This document shows positions 43,821 through 51,752 of a DNA stretch of 64,000 bases, one piece after another; within the stretch, counting starts at the first letter, position 1; each line of letters starts with the position of its first letter. Source of the stretch: JARFQH01 sp963825595 (GTDB lineage Bacteria > Desulfobacterota > Desulfobacteria > Desulfobacterales > SG8-13). The translations under genes and the position numbers were made by a program. The notes under the pieces were generated by a model. It was not told where the DNA came from. It worked only from the letters and a program-made list of their open reading frames with translations, and made no database searches. The stretch covers positions 1 through 64,000 of the forward strand of contig CAWGUE010000009.1 of NCBI GenBank assembly GCA_963825595.1. Direction: 5' to 3'.

Positions 43821-45077
43821 TTATTTCATCGGGAATACCGGTTTGTATCCAGCCCGGCGGGCACCTGCCGGCCAGACGGTGATCCGTTCCAATCCGCTTC
43901 CCACATCGCCGATCTGCACGATGGACAGCGCGGCATGCTTGTTCTGTCCGCTGCTGTCGAATTCGATGGCGTCATAAGAGGCGATCATGGCCGGTCCGCT
44001 TCTGAGGTTGGTTTCGGCCAGTGCCTTGCGGATCTTTTCCGGATCGAGGGATCCGGCGCGCTCCAGGGCGTCTGCGATCACGTAAGTGGCGATGTATGCA
44101 TCGACTGCTTCGCCGGCCAGGTTGTAACCGTAGCGTTTTTTGAACTTGGCATTGATTTCCTTTACTCCGGGCTTGTTCACGTCGGTTTCCCACTCGACGA
44201 TGTCGAACAGGTTGCGAGCGTTTTCACCGGCGGCCGTTAAGAAGGACGGGTCGGCATGCCCGCCGCCGCTGCCGATAATGGCCTTTAGTTTTACCTTGTA
44301 CTCCGCCAGGGTATTGGTCAGTAAAATGGCGTCGGCGGCATTGGATACGAGCAAGAGCGCGTCCGGCTGTGCGCGGCGAATTTTCTGCACCACCGGGCTC
44401 AGGTCGGTGGCCGTCGAGGGATAGGGTTCGTCCAACACAACTTCGTAGCCGCCCTTTTTGGCCAACTCTCGCCATTGCTCGGCGAAACCCTTGCCCCAAT
44501 CCCCGTTTTCATAGACGAAAGCCAGTTTTTTGATTGGAGTGCCGAATTCTTTTTGCATGTCAGTCAAAAACGCAAACTGGTCCCTGGTCCACCAGCTGTC
44601 CTTGGCGGCGATCCGGAACACGGTCTTGAAGCCCTGTTCGGTGATTTTGTCTGCCACTGAGACCGGGACCACGAAAGGAATCCCGTAGCGCTCGGCAACA
44701 GCGGTGGTCGGATACGTCACCGCAGAGTTCCAGCATCCGGTGAGAAGGTTGACTTTTTCGGTGTTGATCATGCGTTCGGCTTCGGCAACACCCTTTTCCG
44801 GCTTTGATTCGGAGTCGGCGTAGAGCATCTCGAGTTTGGCGCCCCCTAATGACTTGATGCCGCCGGCCGCATTGATTTCTTCCACGGCCATTTCCCGGGC
44901 GTTCTTACCCTGCTGCCCCACGGAGGCCGAAGGGCCGGAAAGCGGGATAATGTTACCGATACGAACTACTTTGTCCGCGGCCCCGGCGGTGCCGGAGAGA
45001 TTTGGCAGAACCGCAATCACGGCCAGAGCGGCCATCCAAACGGCAAACTTGAAACTTCTTTGGGTCGACTTCCTCAT
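43821..45077 (-). CDS. livK: LivK-type periplasmic amino-acid-binding protein
   Basis: 418 residues, ATG 45077 with AAAGGAGGAG upstream. A Sec signal peptide ends near GAADKVVRIG. The mature protein is a type I periplasmic binding fold: IGNIIPLSGPSASVGQQGKNAREMAVEEINAAGGI, then LTGCWNSAVTYPTTAVAERYGIPFV in the ligand cleft and KKLAFVYENGDWGKGFAEQWRELAKKGGYEVV. It sets the specificity of the LivHMGF importer. The ligand cannot be told by eye; an amino acid or an omega-amino acid would suit the neighbouring transaminase. Confidence 0.9.
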   Translation of the reverse strand: MRKSTQRSFKFAVWMAALAVIAVLPNLSGTAGAADKVVRIGNIIPLSGPSASVGQQGKNAREMAVEEINAAGGIKSLGGAKLEMLYADSESKPEKGVAEAERMINTEKVNLLTGCWNSAVTYPTTAVAERYGIPFVVPVSVADKITEQGFKTVFRIAAKDSWWTRDQFAFLTDMQKEFGTPIKKLAFVYENGDWGKGFAEQWRELAKKGGYEVVLDEPYPSTATDLSPVVQKIRRAQPDALLLVSNAADAILLTNTLAEYKVKLKAIIGSGGGHADPSFLTAAGENARNLFDIVEWETDVNKPGVKEINAKFKKRYGYNLAGEAVDAYIATYVIADALERAGSLDPEKIRKALAETNLRSGPAMIASYDAIEFDSSGQNKHAALSIVQIGDVGSGLERITVWPAGARRAGYKPVFPMK

Positions 45078-45144
45078 AACTCCTCCTTTTTACTGATGGT
45101 TGTTTGATTGGCGTCCAAACAGTCCGGTTCCGACCTACGACTGC

Positions 45145-45480
45145 CTATAGCTCGGTCACTGTGTGCGGATCGTCTCCGGCACTGCATTTGTATAGATAGA
45201 ACACCAGGTGATCGGGCAGCATACTGAAGATAACGATTTCCCCGATCTTCTCTTCCAGATTTTTCTCGAAGGGAACCACCAACAGCATCTTGCCGGTGGC
45301 GCCATCTTCATAAAAGGTCCGGGTCGGGATGTCTTCGCCGAATGCCGCCAGTCGCTCGAGTATGACGTCGAAATCGGTGATGAGGCCATTTTTCGAACGG
45401 TTTTCGATGATCAGGTAGCAGAGGCGTGGATCGAGGTTCTTCTTAATTTCCGTGAATGACGCCTTTGCAACTCTATCCAT
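45145..45480 (-). CDS. 111-residue cytosolic protein of unknown function between gabT and livK
   Basis: The gene begins two bases after the aminotransferase stop, so it is translated from the same mRNA. No signal or membrane segment. The sequence starts MDRVAKASFTEIKKNLDPRLCYLIIENRSKNGLITDFDVILERLAAFGEDIP and ends with a beta-rich half (KMLLVVPFEKNLEEKIGEIVIFSMLPDHLVFYLYK). I do not recognise a family. Its fixed place inside the gabT-liv-aor operon makes it a candidate for a regulatory or accessory role there. Confidence 0.75.
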   Translation of the reverse strand: MDRVAKASFTEIKKNLDPRLCYLIIENRSKNGLITDFDVILERLAAFGEDIPTRTFYEDGATGKMLLVVPFEKNLEEKIGEIVIFSMLPDHLVFYLYKCSAGDDPHTVTEL

Positions 45481-45482
45481 AC

Positions 45483-46787
45483 TTATTTTCCCAATGAAGC
45501 CAGCGCATCCTCGAGAATGGCCAGCCCCTTCTCCAGGTGTTCGTCGGTAATGACCAGCGGCATCAGCAGACGGATCACGTTACCGTAGCTTCCGCAGGTC
45601 AGCAACAACACTCCGCGCTCCAGGCAGAATCTGGCCACGGCTTTGGTTTCATCGGCTGCGGGTTGCTTGGTTTCACGGTTCTTGACCAGTTCCATGGCCA
45701 GCATCGGGCCTAAACCCCGAACATCGCCCACGATTTCGAAACGCTCCTTGAACCCATCGAGCCGTTTTCGAAGGTGTTCCCCGAGTGCCTTGGATTTTTG
45801 CAGGAGGTTCTCGGTTTCGAAGACTTCCAGCACGGCCAGGGCCGCACGGCAGGCAACGGGATTGCCACCGTAAGTTCCGCCAATACCGCCCGCATGAATC
45901 GAGTCCATGATATCTTTTCTGCCGACAACCGCACTGAGCGGCATACCGGCTGCCAGGCTTTTGGCCACAGTGGTAATTTCGGCTTCCACACCCCATTGTT
46001 CCATGGCAAACATGGTGCCGGTGCGGCCGATCCCGGTTTGAATTTCATCGGCGATCATCAGGATACCGTGCTTCTCGCAAATTTTTTTTAGTTTCGGAAA
46101 ATATTCCGGGGGCGGACAGATGAAACCGCCTTCGCCCTGAACCGGTTCGGCAATGATTGCGGCGGTAGACTCCGCGGCGACGTAGTGGATGAAATAGTCC
46201 TCGAGATAGTCGGCGCAGGACGTGCCGCATTCGGGATAGCTCAGGTTCCAGGGGCAGCGATAGCAGTACGCGAAGGGCATGCGGTAAATTTCCGGTACGA
46301 AGGGCCCGAATCCGTACTTGTAGGGTTTGACCTTGCTTGTCAGGGACATGCCCAGGTAGGTGCGGCCGTGAAAACCGTTTTCAAAAGCGATGATGGCCTG
46401 TCGCTTGGTAAAGTAACGCGCAATTTTTACGGCGTTTTCGACAGCCTCGGCCCCGCTGTTGATCATCACGGCTGATTTGTCGAATGATCCCGGGACAAGT
46501 CGGCAAAGTTTTTCGGCCAGGTGCACTGCCGGTGCATAGGGCATCACCATGAAACAGGTGTGGGTCAATTTTTCGGCCTGATCCTTAATAGCGGCGACGA
46601 CCCGGGGGTGCGAATGCCCGACGTTCATTACGGCGATCCCGGCCCCGAAATCGATGTATTCCTTACCTGCTACATCGTACAAAAGTGCGCCCAGGCCTTT
46701 TTCGATATAACGGTCGGTGGCACTCGCATATCCTTTGGCCATGGTTTTATCCCGCAGCGCGATCAGGGCCTCGTTCACGTTGTCCAT
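45483..46787 (-). CDS. gabT: Class III PLP aminotransferase, GABA transaminase-like
   Basis: 434 residues from ATG 46787, with AAGGAGG upstream. All class III parts are seen: GKEYIDFGAGIAVMNVGHSHPRVVAAI, NSGAEAVENAVKIARYFTKRQAIIAFENGFHGRT, EPVQGEGGF, the cofactor Asp in MIADEIQTGIGRTG and the Schiff-base Lys in TVAKSLAAGMPL (K276). It most resembles 4-aminobutyrate-2-oxoglutarate transaminase, which makes succinate semialdehyde; other omega-amino acids are possible. It heads the operon with the 111-residue gene, the Liv importer and the AOR. A sigma-54 type promoter lies about 160 nt upstream. Confidence 0.88.
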   Translation of the reverse strand: MDNVNEALIALRDKTMAKGYASATDRYIEKGLGALLYDVAGKEYIDFGAGIAVMNVGHSHPRVVAAIKDQAEKLTHTCFMVMPYAPAVHLAEKLCRLVPGSFDKSAVMINSGAEAVENAVKIARYFTKRQAIIAFENGFHGRTYLGMSLTSKVKPYKYGFGPFVPEIYRMPFAYCYRCPWNLSYPECGTSCADYLEDYFIHYVAAESTAAIIAEPVQGEGGFICPPPEYFPKLKKICEKHGILMIADEIQTGIGRTGTMFAMEQWGVEAEITTVAKSLAAGMPLSAVVGRKDIMDSIHAGGIGGTYGGNPVACRAALAVLEVFETENLLQKSKALGEHLRKRLDGFKERFEIVGDVRGLGPMLAMELVKNRETKQPAADETKAVARFCLERGVLLLTCGSYGNVIRLLMPLVITDEHLEKGLAILEDALASLGK

Positions 46788-46944
46788 GATGCCTCCTTGC
46801 TTAGATGGCAATCTTTAGTTATACGATTATCAGTCTTTCGACGGTCGGTCTTGACGATATTCGGGATGGATCCAATGGATACCTTATGCCGATCCTTCCA
46901 AAGGGGGCCTTGCATCATTGGCGTTGAAGCGATGATATACGATC

Positions 46945-46961
46945 AGCAACAATTAGACCAA
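46945..46961 (-). promoter_or_regulatory. Candidate sigma-54 (-24/-12) promoter of the gabT-liv-aor operon
   Basis: Minus strand TTGGTCTAATTGTTGCT: a GG-N10-GC pair with TTGG and TTGC context as in the -24/-12 consensus. It lies between a sigma-54 activator gene and gabT, with activator-like half-sites upstream. The match is partial (TGGTC instead of TGGCAC). The leader to the gabT start would be about 145 nt. Confidence 0.5.
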
Positions 46962-47045
46962 CACCGGTGCTTTATCAGATGTATATATATTTCTATTGGT
47001 TATAAGGGTCCGCAATAGCCTTGTCGCTTTCGATTGATACAAATA

Positions 47046-47176
47046 TGAATCAAAAAAGTCTATAATGATTCAATATAGTTCGAAATGCCATCATAATTCA
47101 TTTTTGAATCGCTCTGGGAATTTTTTAATGTAACAATCCCGGTATGATAAATTACTTTTTGATTCACCTTTGAATC
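47046..47176. promoter_or_regulatory. Cluster of GATTCAA/TTGAATC half-sites, candidate upstream activator sites
   Basis: Half-sites GAATCA (47047), GATTCAA (47067), AATTCA with TTGAATC (47095-47110) and TTGATTCA with TTGAATC (47159-47176) recur in a 130-bp AT-rich stretch, two of them paired as inverted repeats. They begin about 90 nt upstream of the candidate sigma-54 promoter, the usual distance for enhancer-bound activators; the last pair overlaps the end of the regulator gene. Confidence 0.5.
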
Positions 47177-48918
47177 TTTGAGAAGGTGAGCCGATGACGC
47201 TTCATTTTGCGAACGGCCGTCGGCTGGCTGATGCCGAGGGCTGTGGCCAGTTCGCGAGTGGTCCGGCACCACCGCATGGCCTCCTGCAGCAGCGATTTTT
47301 CAAGGTCGCGCAGTGCGCTGCCCAGAGATTTTCCCGAACCGGGTTTTCCCGTGCCGGTTGTCGATGGGCGGTATTCGCTTGTCAGGCTTCGGGCGATGAA
47401 ATCGTCCAGCACCGGCTGATCGCTCATCACCACGGCTTTTTTGAGTAGATTTTTCAGCTCTCTGACATTGCCCGGGAATCGATAGCCCTGGAGCATCTGC
47501 AATCCTTCTGCTGAAACCTGCCTGTCCGCGTTGAAGCGCCGATTGTATTCTTGCAGAAAGTGATTGACCAGTTCGAAGATGTCGTCGGGCCGTTCGCGAA
47601 GGGATGGTATTTTTAACGTGAACGCATTCAGACGGTAGTACAGGTCACCGCGGAAAACCCGTTGACTCACAAGGTCCTCCAGTTCACGGTTGGTTGCAGC
47701 AATCACCGTGCAGTCGATCTTTCGCGGTCGGGTGCCGCCCAACTTCAGGATTTCGTAATCGTCGAGATACTTCAGCAGTTTGGCTTGCAGCGGCAGGGGA
47801 ATGTCACCGATTTCGTCAAGGAAGAGGGTACCACCGTGGGCGAGTTCAAAAAGTCCGGCCTTGCCCTGCTCGCTGGCACCGGTGAATGCCCCTTTTTCGT
47901 AACCGAAGAGCTCGGCTTCCAGCAATTGTTCGGGTAGGGCCGCACAGTTGATCTGTATGAAAGGTTTCCGGCGGCGGCGGCTTTTTTGGTGGATAAACTT
48001 GGCCAGAAGCCCCTTTCCTGTGCCGGATTCCCCTAATATCAGGATGTTTGACGCGTCGATAAGGGAGAGTTTAAGGGCCGCTTCCAAAACCTGGTGCATC
48101 GGTATACTCTCGGCAATGATATTTTGATCTTTGAGCTCACGCATGCTCAAGCCCGCCAGTTGATCCTTGATTTTTTCGGCCTCCAAGCGGGTTTGTTTCA
48201 GGGCTCGCTGGATAGTGTTGAGCTGCGTCAGGTCGCGTTCGTTGACCACCACCAGATAGAGACCGCCGATTTCGTCGAAAACAGGCGTGCCGGTGGCCAG
48301 CAGATACTTTTCGGTCTGATGAATGTACTGCATGACGCTGACCTGCCGCTTGGTTTCGAGGACCTCAAGGGTCACCGACCGGTCAAAGAGGCCGTCCTGC
48401 ATGAGAGCCGACACGTTTTTTCCGACGATGTCTTCCGACCGGATCCCGTTGAGCCGCTCCGAAGCCTCGTTGACGCTGATGACCGTGCCGTTGTGGTCGC
48501 ACACCCAGATGCCGTCTGAAGAGGCTTTGAAAATGGCTTCCAGCTGACGATTCATACGCTTGTAGGATTCAAGCTTTCTGGCGGCATTTTCGAACTGCTG
48601 CATTTCCTGGAAATTACAGACCGCACCACGTGTTTTATGGTTCTCCCGGATCAAGGTGATATCTAAAATGAGGTCGATGGTCTTCCCCTTGACGTGGTGC
48701 CCGAGAATCGGTGATTCGCTTTTCAGGCATTTCATCACCTGGGGGCCGGTGAGAGGCAGCAGTTCGGTGATCAGTTTGCCGGTGTGCGATGCCGAAGAAA
48801 ATCCAAGAATCGATTCGGCCTGACGGCTGATGTGGGTAATCCGGCCCGTGGCATCGGTGGCGATGACACCGGTGCTGATGACGCCGAATATATCTTTATG
48901 GCTGAAACTCGCGGTCAT
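47164..48918 (-). CDS. Sigma-54-dependent activator with N-terminal PAS domains
   Basis: 584 residues, ATG 48918. Two PAS-type sensing segments come first (residues about 10-110, ending CNFQEM; and about 140-235, GIWVCDHNGTVISVNEASERLNGIRSEDIVGK). Then the AAA+ domain with GESGTGKG (Walker A), YEKGAFTGASEQGKAGLFELAHGGTLFLDEIGDIPL (GAFTGA loop and Walker B), and last a Fis-type HTH, TTRELATALGISQPTAVRKMKRH. There is no receiver domain, so a small ligand or redox state likely acts through PAS. It is encoded just upstream of gabT on the same strand, whose upstream region has a candidate sigma-54 promoter and repeated half-sites. Confidence 0.92.
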   Translation of the reverse strand: MTASFSHKDIFGVISTGVIATDATGRITHISRQAESILGFSSASHTGKLITELLPLTGPQVMKCLKSESPILGHHVKGKTIDLILDITLIRENHKTRGAVCNFQEMQQFENAARKLESYKRMNRQLEAIFKASSDGIWVCDHNGTVISVNEASERLNGIRSEDIVGKNVSALMQDGLFDRSVTLEVLETKRQVSVMQYIHQTEKYLLATGTPVFDEIGGLYLVVVNERDLTQLNTIQRALKQTRLEAEKIKDQLAGLSMRELKDQNIIAESIPMHQVLEAALKLSLIDASNILILGESGTGKGLLAKFIHQKSRRRRKPFIQINCAALPEQLLEAELFGYEKGAFTGASEQGKAGLFELAHGGTLFLDEIGDIPLPLQAKLLKYLDDYEILKLGGTRPRKIDCTVIAATNRELEDLVSQRVFRGDLYYRLNAFTLKIPSLRERPDDIFELVNHFLQEYNRRFNADRQVSAEGLQMLQGYRFPGNVRELKNLLKKAVVMSDQPVLDDFIARSLTSEYRPSTTGTGKPGSGKSLGSALRDLEKSLLQEAMRWCRTTRELATALGISQPTAVRKMKRHRLTFSKIQR

Positions 48919-49075
48919 AGGGTCACCAGGGCAAACGAAGTGAGTACTTGTTTGACATGTCGGGGTGTTTATCCGCTAAAACCTTTCACGTCAAAATTTA
49001 CAATAACTCCTCGGAAGCTTATTTATATATAATCTGGATGAGTGTCCATCCATAAATAATCTTTGTCACCCTGGT

Positions 49076-49091
49076 TCCCGCCAAGGCGGGA
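49076..49091. repeat. TCCCGCC-AA-GGCGGGA hairpin
   Basis: A 7-bp stem with a 2-nt loop in the gap between the activator gene and the oxidase gene. It resembles REP-like GC-rich palindromes found between genes in many genomes. No T-run follows. Confidence 0.45.
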
Positions 49092-49169
49092 TTCACGACA
49101 GGTTCCCACTGGGGTACATATTTGGCCGTAAATCGCTGAGTGAACTAAAATATAAGCTGGAATAGTCTC

Positions 49170-50342
49170 ATGATCCCTTTGGGTTTCGATGTCATCGTCG
49201 TCGGTTTGGGCACGGTTGGTGCGGCAACCTGTATGGCGCTTGCCCGCCGGGGCGTTTCCGTCATCGGGCTGGATGCGTTTCAGCCGCCCCACCAGCTTGG
49301 CAGCCATCATGGCGAATCTCGCAGTATTCGACGGGCCTACATGGAAGGCACCGGCTATGTCCCCCTGGCACTTCGGGCCTGGGAACTGTGGCGAAGATTG
49401 GAGAAAGACGCCGGTACAGATCTCCTTGTTACAACGGGTAACCTAACCCTCGGGCCACGCGATGGTAAAGCAGTGGCGGGTTTTTTGGCCAGCGCACGCG
49501 CATATGACATCCCATATGAAGAACTGACCGCAAACGAAGTTCGTCGGCGCTGGCCACAGCTGGCACCGCGCGACGGATTTGCGGCAGGATTGGAAAAGGA
49601 AGCCGGTGTGCTTTTTCCGGAATCTGCGATCTCTGCGTTTCTGTCAGAAGCAGAGAAAGCGGGAGCCACGCTTCGGTTCAATGAGCGTGTTGATCGTTGG
49701 GCTGAAGCCGCCGACCGAGTCATCGTCCACACCAGGAAGGGGGCATATGAAAGCGGCCGCTTGCTTCTGGCGGCCGGAGCCCGGAACAAGCCGCTGCTGA
49801 AAACCGCAGGTACTTTTTTGTCACCCAAGCGCGTTCCTGTCCTTTGGGTGGATCCCCCGCAGCCGCAGGAATTTTGTCTGGGAAACTTACCCGTCAATTT
49901 TTGGCAGCTGCCCTTAGCTGGAGATGCCGGCAGCCCAAATTGTCTTGAACTATACGCCCTGCCTTCTACCAGGACTGGTGGACGTGTGAAAGTGGCTGCC
50001 CATAACCATCTTGCCGATTGTGATCCTGATACGATGATCCGAGAGGTTGAGATTGAAGAGATGGCCACGATCCGCCTGTTTCTGGAGGAATTCATTCCGG
50101 CGCTGGCTACACGCAATTTTACCGCCGATGTATGTCTCTACACGTTGACACCAGACGGGGAATTTGTGCTGGGGCCGCTTCCCGGCCATAGCAATGTTTT
50201 CGTTGCTGCTCTCGGCGGCCATGGCTTCAAGTTCGCACCGGTACTGGGAGAACTCCTGGCAGATATGACCCTGGGAATTGCGCCGGCATACGATTTGTCC
50301 ATGTTTGCCATCGGCAGATTTGCAAATCCGGGAATTCCATGA
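49170..50342 (+). CDS. FAD-dependent amino-acid oxidase of the MSOX/SolA family
   Basis: 390 residues, ATG 49170. The Rossmann dinucleotide fold is at the N-terminus (FDVIVVGLGTVGAATCMALARRGVSVIGLD). GSHHGESRSIRRAY at about residues 47-60 corresponds to the loop with catalytic His and Arg of monomeric sarcosine oxidase, and CLYTLTPDGEFVLG (about residue 323) carries the Cys to which FAD is covalently attached. The end GLGGHGFKFAPVLGE-type motif is present as ALGGHGFKFAPVLGE. Substrates of the family are N-methyl amino acids (sarcosine, N-methyltryptophan). Such oxidases use O2 and make H2O2, which is odd in a presumed anaerobe; another acceptor is possible. Confidence 0.88.
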   Translation: MIPLGFDVIVVGLGTVGAATCMALARRGVSVIGLDAFQPPHQLGSHHGESRSIRRAYMEGTGYVPLALRAWELWRRLEKDAGTDLLVTTGNLTLGPRDGKAVAGFLASARAYDIPYEELTANEVRRRWPQLAPRDGFAAGLEKEAGVLFPESAISAFLSEAEKAGATLRFNERVDRWAEAADRVIVHTRKGAYESGRLLLAAGARNKPLLKTAGTFLSPKRVPVLWVDPPQPQEFCLGNLPVNFWQLPLAGDAGSPNCLELYALPSTRTGGRVKVAAHNHLADCDPDTMIREVEIEEMATIRLFLEEFIPALATRNFTADVCLYTLTPDGEFVLGPLPGHSNVFVAALGGHGFKFAPVLGELLADMTLGIAPAYDLSMFAIGRFANPGIP

Positions 50343-50402
50343 ATTCTTTTCAGGGGTCGAGATGATAGTTTTTTCTACCATATTGACCTTATTTGGCTCA
50401 GA

Positions 50403-50430
50403 TTGACCTTTTCCGCTAAATGGTTATATT
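50403..50430 (+). promoter_or_regulatory. Candidate sigma-70-type promoter of the second 46-residue gene
   Basis: TTGACC (50403-50408), 16-nt spacer, TATATT (50425-50430), 54 nt before the start codon. A direct repeat ATTGACCTT occurs here and at 50382. This is a fair but not perfect match. Confidence 0.5.
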
Positions 50431-50484
50431 ACAAACTAGTCCAGAGTAAAGGCTAATAAACGAAAATTTCTCAGGAGGTCTAAG

Positions 50485-50625
50485 ATGTCTAAGAAAGAGC
50501 AAAGTTATGTTGAAACCGAAAAGGAAAGAGAAGAAGGTCACGCCGATGCCCGTAAGAAAAATTTCGAGTGCGAAAAGCCGGATCCAAATCTCGGTTGCGA
50601 CCCCGGGATCGACGTTGCCGGATAA
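50485..50625 (+). CDS. 46-residue charged small protein, copy 2 of 2
   Basis: ATG 50485 with AGGAGG upstream, stop TAA 50623-50625. Same sequence layout as the 38107 copy, with the last 26 residues (KKNFECEKPDPNLGCDPG...) identical in protein. It is followed by a hairpin terminator that also matches the other copy in position. The conservation of protein plus terminator, with unlike upstream DNA, speaks for a recent duplication or two insertions of one cassette. Confidence 0.72.
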   Translation: MSKKEQSYVETEKEREEGHADARKKNFECEKPDPNLGCDPGIDVAG

Positions 50626-50675
50626 CGTATAATGGCAGAGTCATAACGAGGCAATATCTTTTCTCGCTTATACAC

Positions 50676-50707
50676 TAAAGGCAGAGTTCTACGGGACTCT
50701 GCCTTTA
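50676..50707 (+). terminator. Terminator of the second 46-residue gene
   Basis: A 12-bp perfect stem TAAAGGCAGAGT/ACTCTGCCTTTA with an 8-nt loop, followed by TTTCATC. Equivalent in place to the 20-bp stem terminator at 38291. Confidence 0.72.
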
Positions 50708-50884
50708 TTTCATCATCCATCCAAGGACAATCAGTGGTAGTCGTGGGTTCCTTGCACAACCTCAACGCCGAAATTCTTTGAGCGGTTCGGGCCTGCCACG
50801 TCTTAAGCCGGTCATTCGGTGAAGTGTCGACGTCCGCACGGGAAAGGCCCGATGGTTCGAAGAGGAGACATCGATATCGAATCT

Positions 50885-51460
50885 TCACCAATTCTCGCAG
50901 AGTAGTTCGAAATACCCTTGGGGCTTGACGCAGGCCGGGCATTCGTCGGGGGCCTCATTGCCCTGATGCAAATAACCGCAATTTCTGCATCGCCAGGTTT
51001 TGTCTTCGCTGCGGGTGAAGACGCTCTTTGCGGATAAGTTGCGAGCCAGCTCACGGTAGCGTTTCTCGTGCTGCCGTTCGGAAACACTGATGGCTTCCCA
51101 TGTATCGGCGGCCCGCTGAAATCCCTCATCGCGGGCCGTTTCGGCAAATCCCGGATACATTGTGGTGTGTTCGTACCTTTCGCCATCAGCGGCATGTATG
51201 AGATTCTTATAGGTGTTATCGACGACCCCGGCTGGAAATTTCCAGGTAATCTCCAATTCGCCGCCGTTGAAGAATTTAAAGAATCGCAAGGCATGCTCGC
51301 ATTCATGGTTGGCGGTTTCTTCAAAAATGTCGGCTATCTGGATGTAGCCTTCATCTCTTGCCCGGTCCGCAAAATAGGTGTAGCGATTACGGGCCTGGGA
51401 TTCACCGGCAAATGACGTCAGTAGATTTTTCGCTGTTTGACTCTCCCTGAATTTACCCAA
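50885..51460 (-). CDS. rbr: Rubrerythrin
   Basis: 191 residues from TTG 51460, six bases after AGGAGG; a TTG at 51466 overlaps that site. The diiron four-helix part has FAGESQARNRYTYFA, EETANHECEHALRFF and EAISVSERQHEKRY with the Glu/His ligands, and the C-terminal rubredoxin-like domain has CRNCGY and CPAC (four Cys). It reduces hydrogen peroxide with NADH through electron carriers and protects anaerobes from oxidative stress. It is near the MSOX-type oxidase, a possible source of H2O2. Confidence 0.93.
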   Translation of the reverse strand: MGKFRESQTAKNLLTSFAGESQARNRYTYFADRARDEGYIQIADIFEETANHECEHALRFFKFFNGGELEITWKFPAGVVDNTYKNLIHAADGERYEHTTMYPGFAETARDEGFQRAADTWEAISVSERQHEKRYRELARNLSAKSVFTRSEDKTWRCRNCGYLHQGNEAPDECPACVKPQGYFELLCENW

Positions 51461-51752
51461 AGTCAACCTCCTTTCTCATTTGGTTTCCATTCTTTCCTTA
51501 GGTTGCCCTATGCCTGAGTTTGCGGCGCTGAAGTCGCTGATTATTCCCTCCGCTCCCGGTTAATGCAATATCTCCAAGAGTTCAATTAATCACACTGCCG
51601 CGCTCCAATCAAGGCGAACCGGGAGTTTCCCGCGTATTTTTTCCCGCCCGGGGAGGGTGGCACCACTGATTCATCGGGATTGTTTTGCCAGCCATATGGG
51701 GCCTTTGATAATATGGTTGCGCGCAGACAAGAATTCTGCTTGGTATGTCGAT

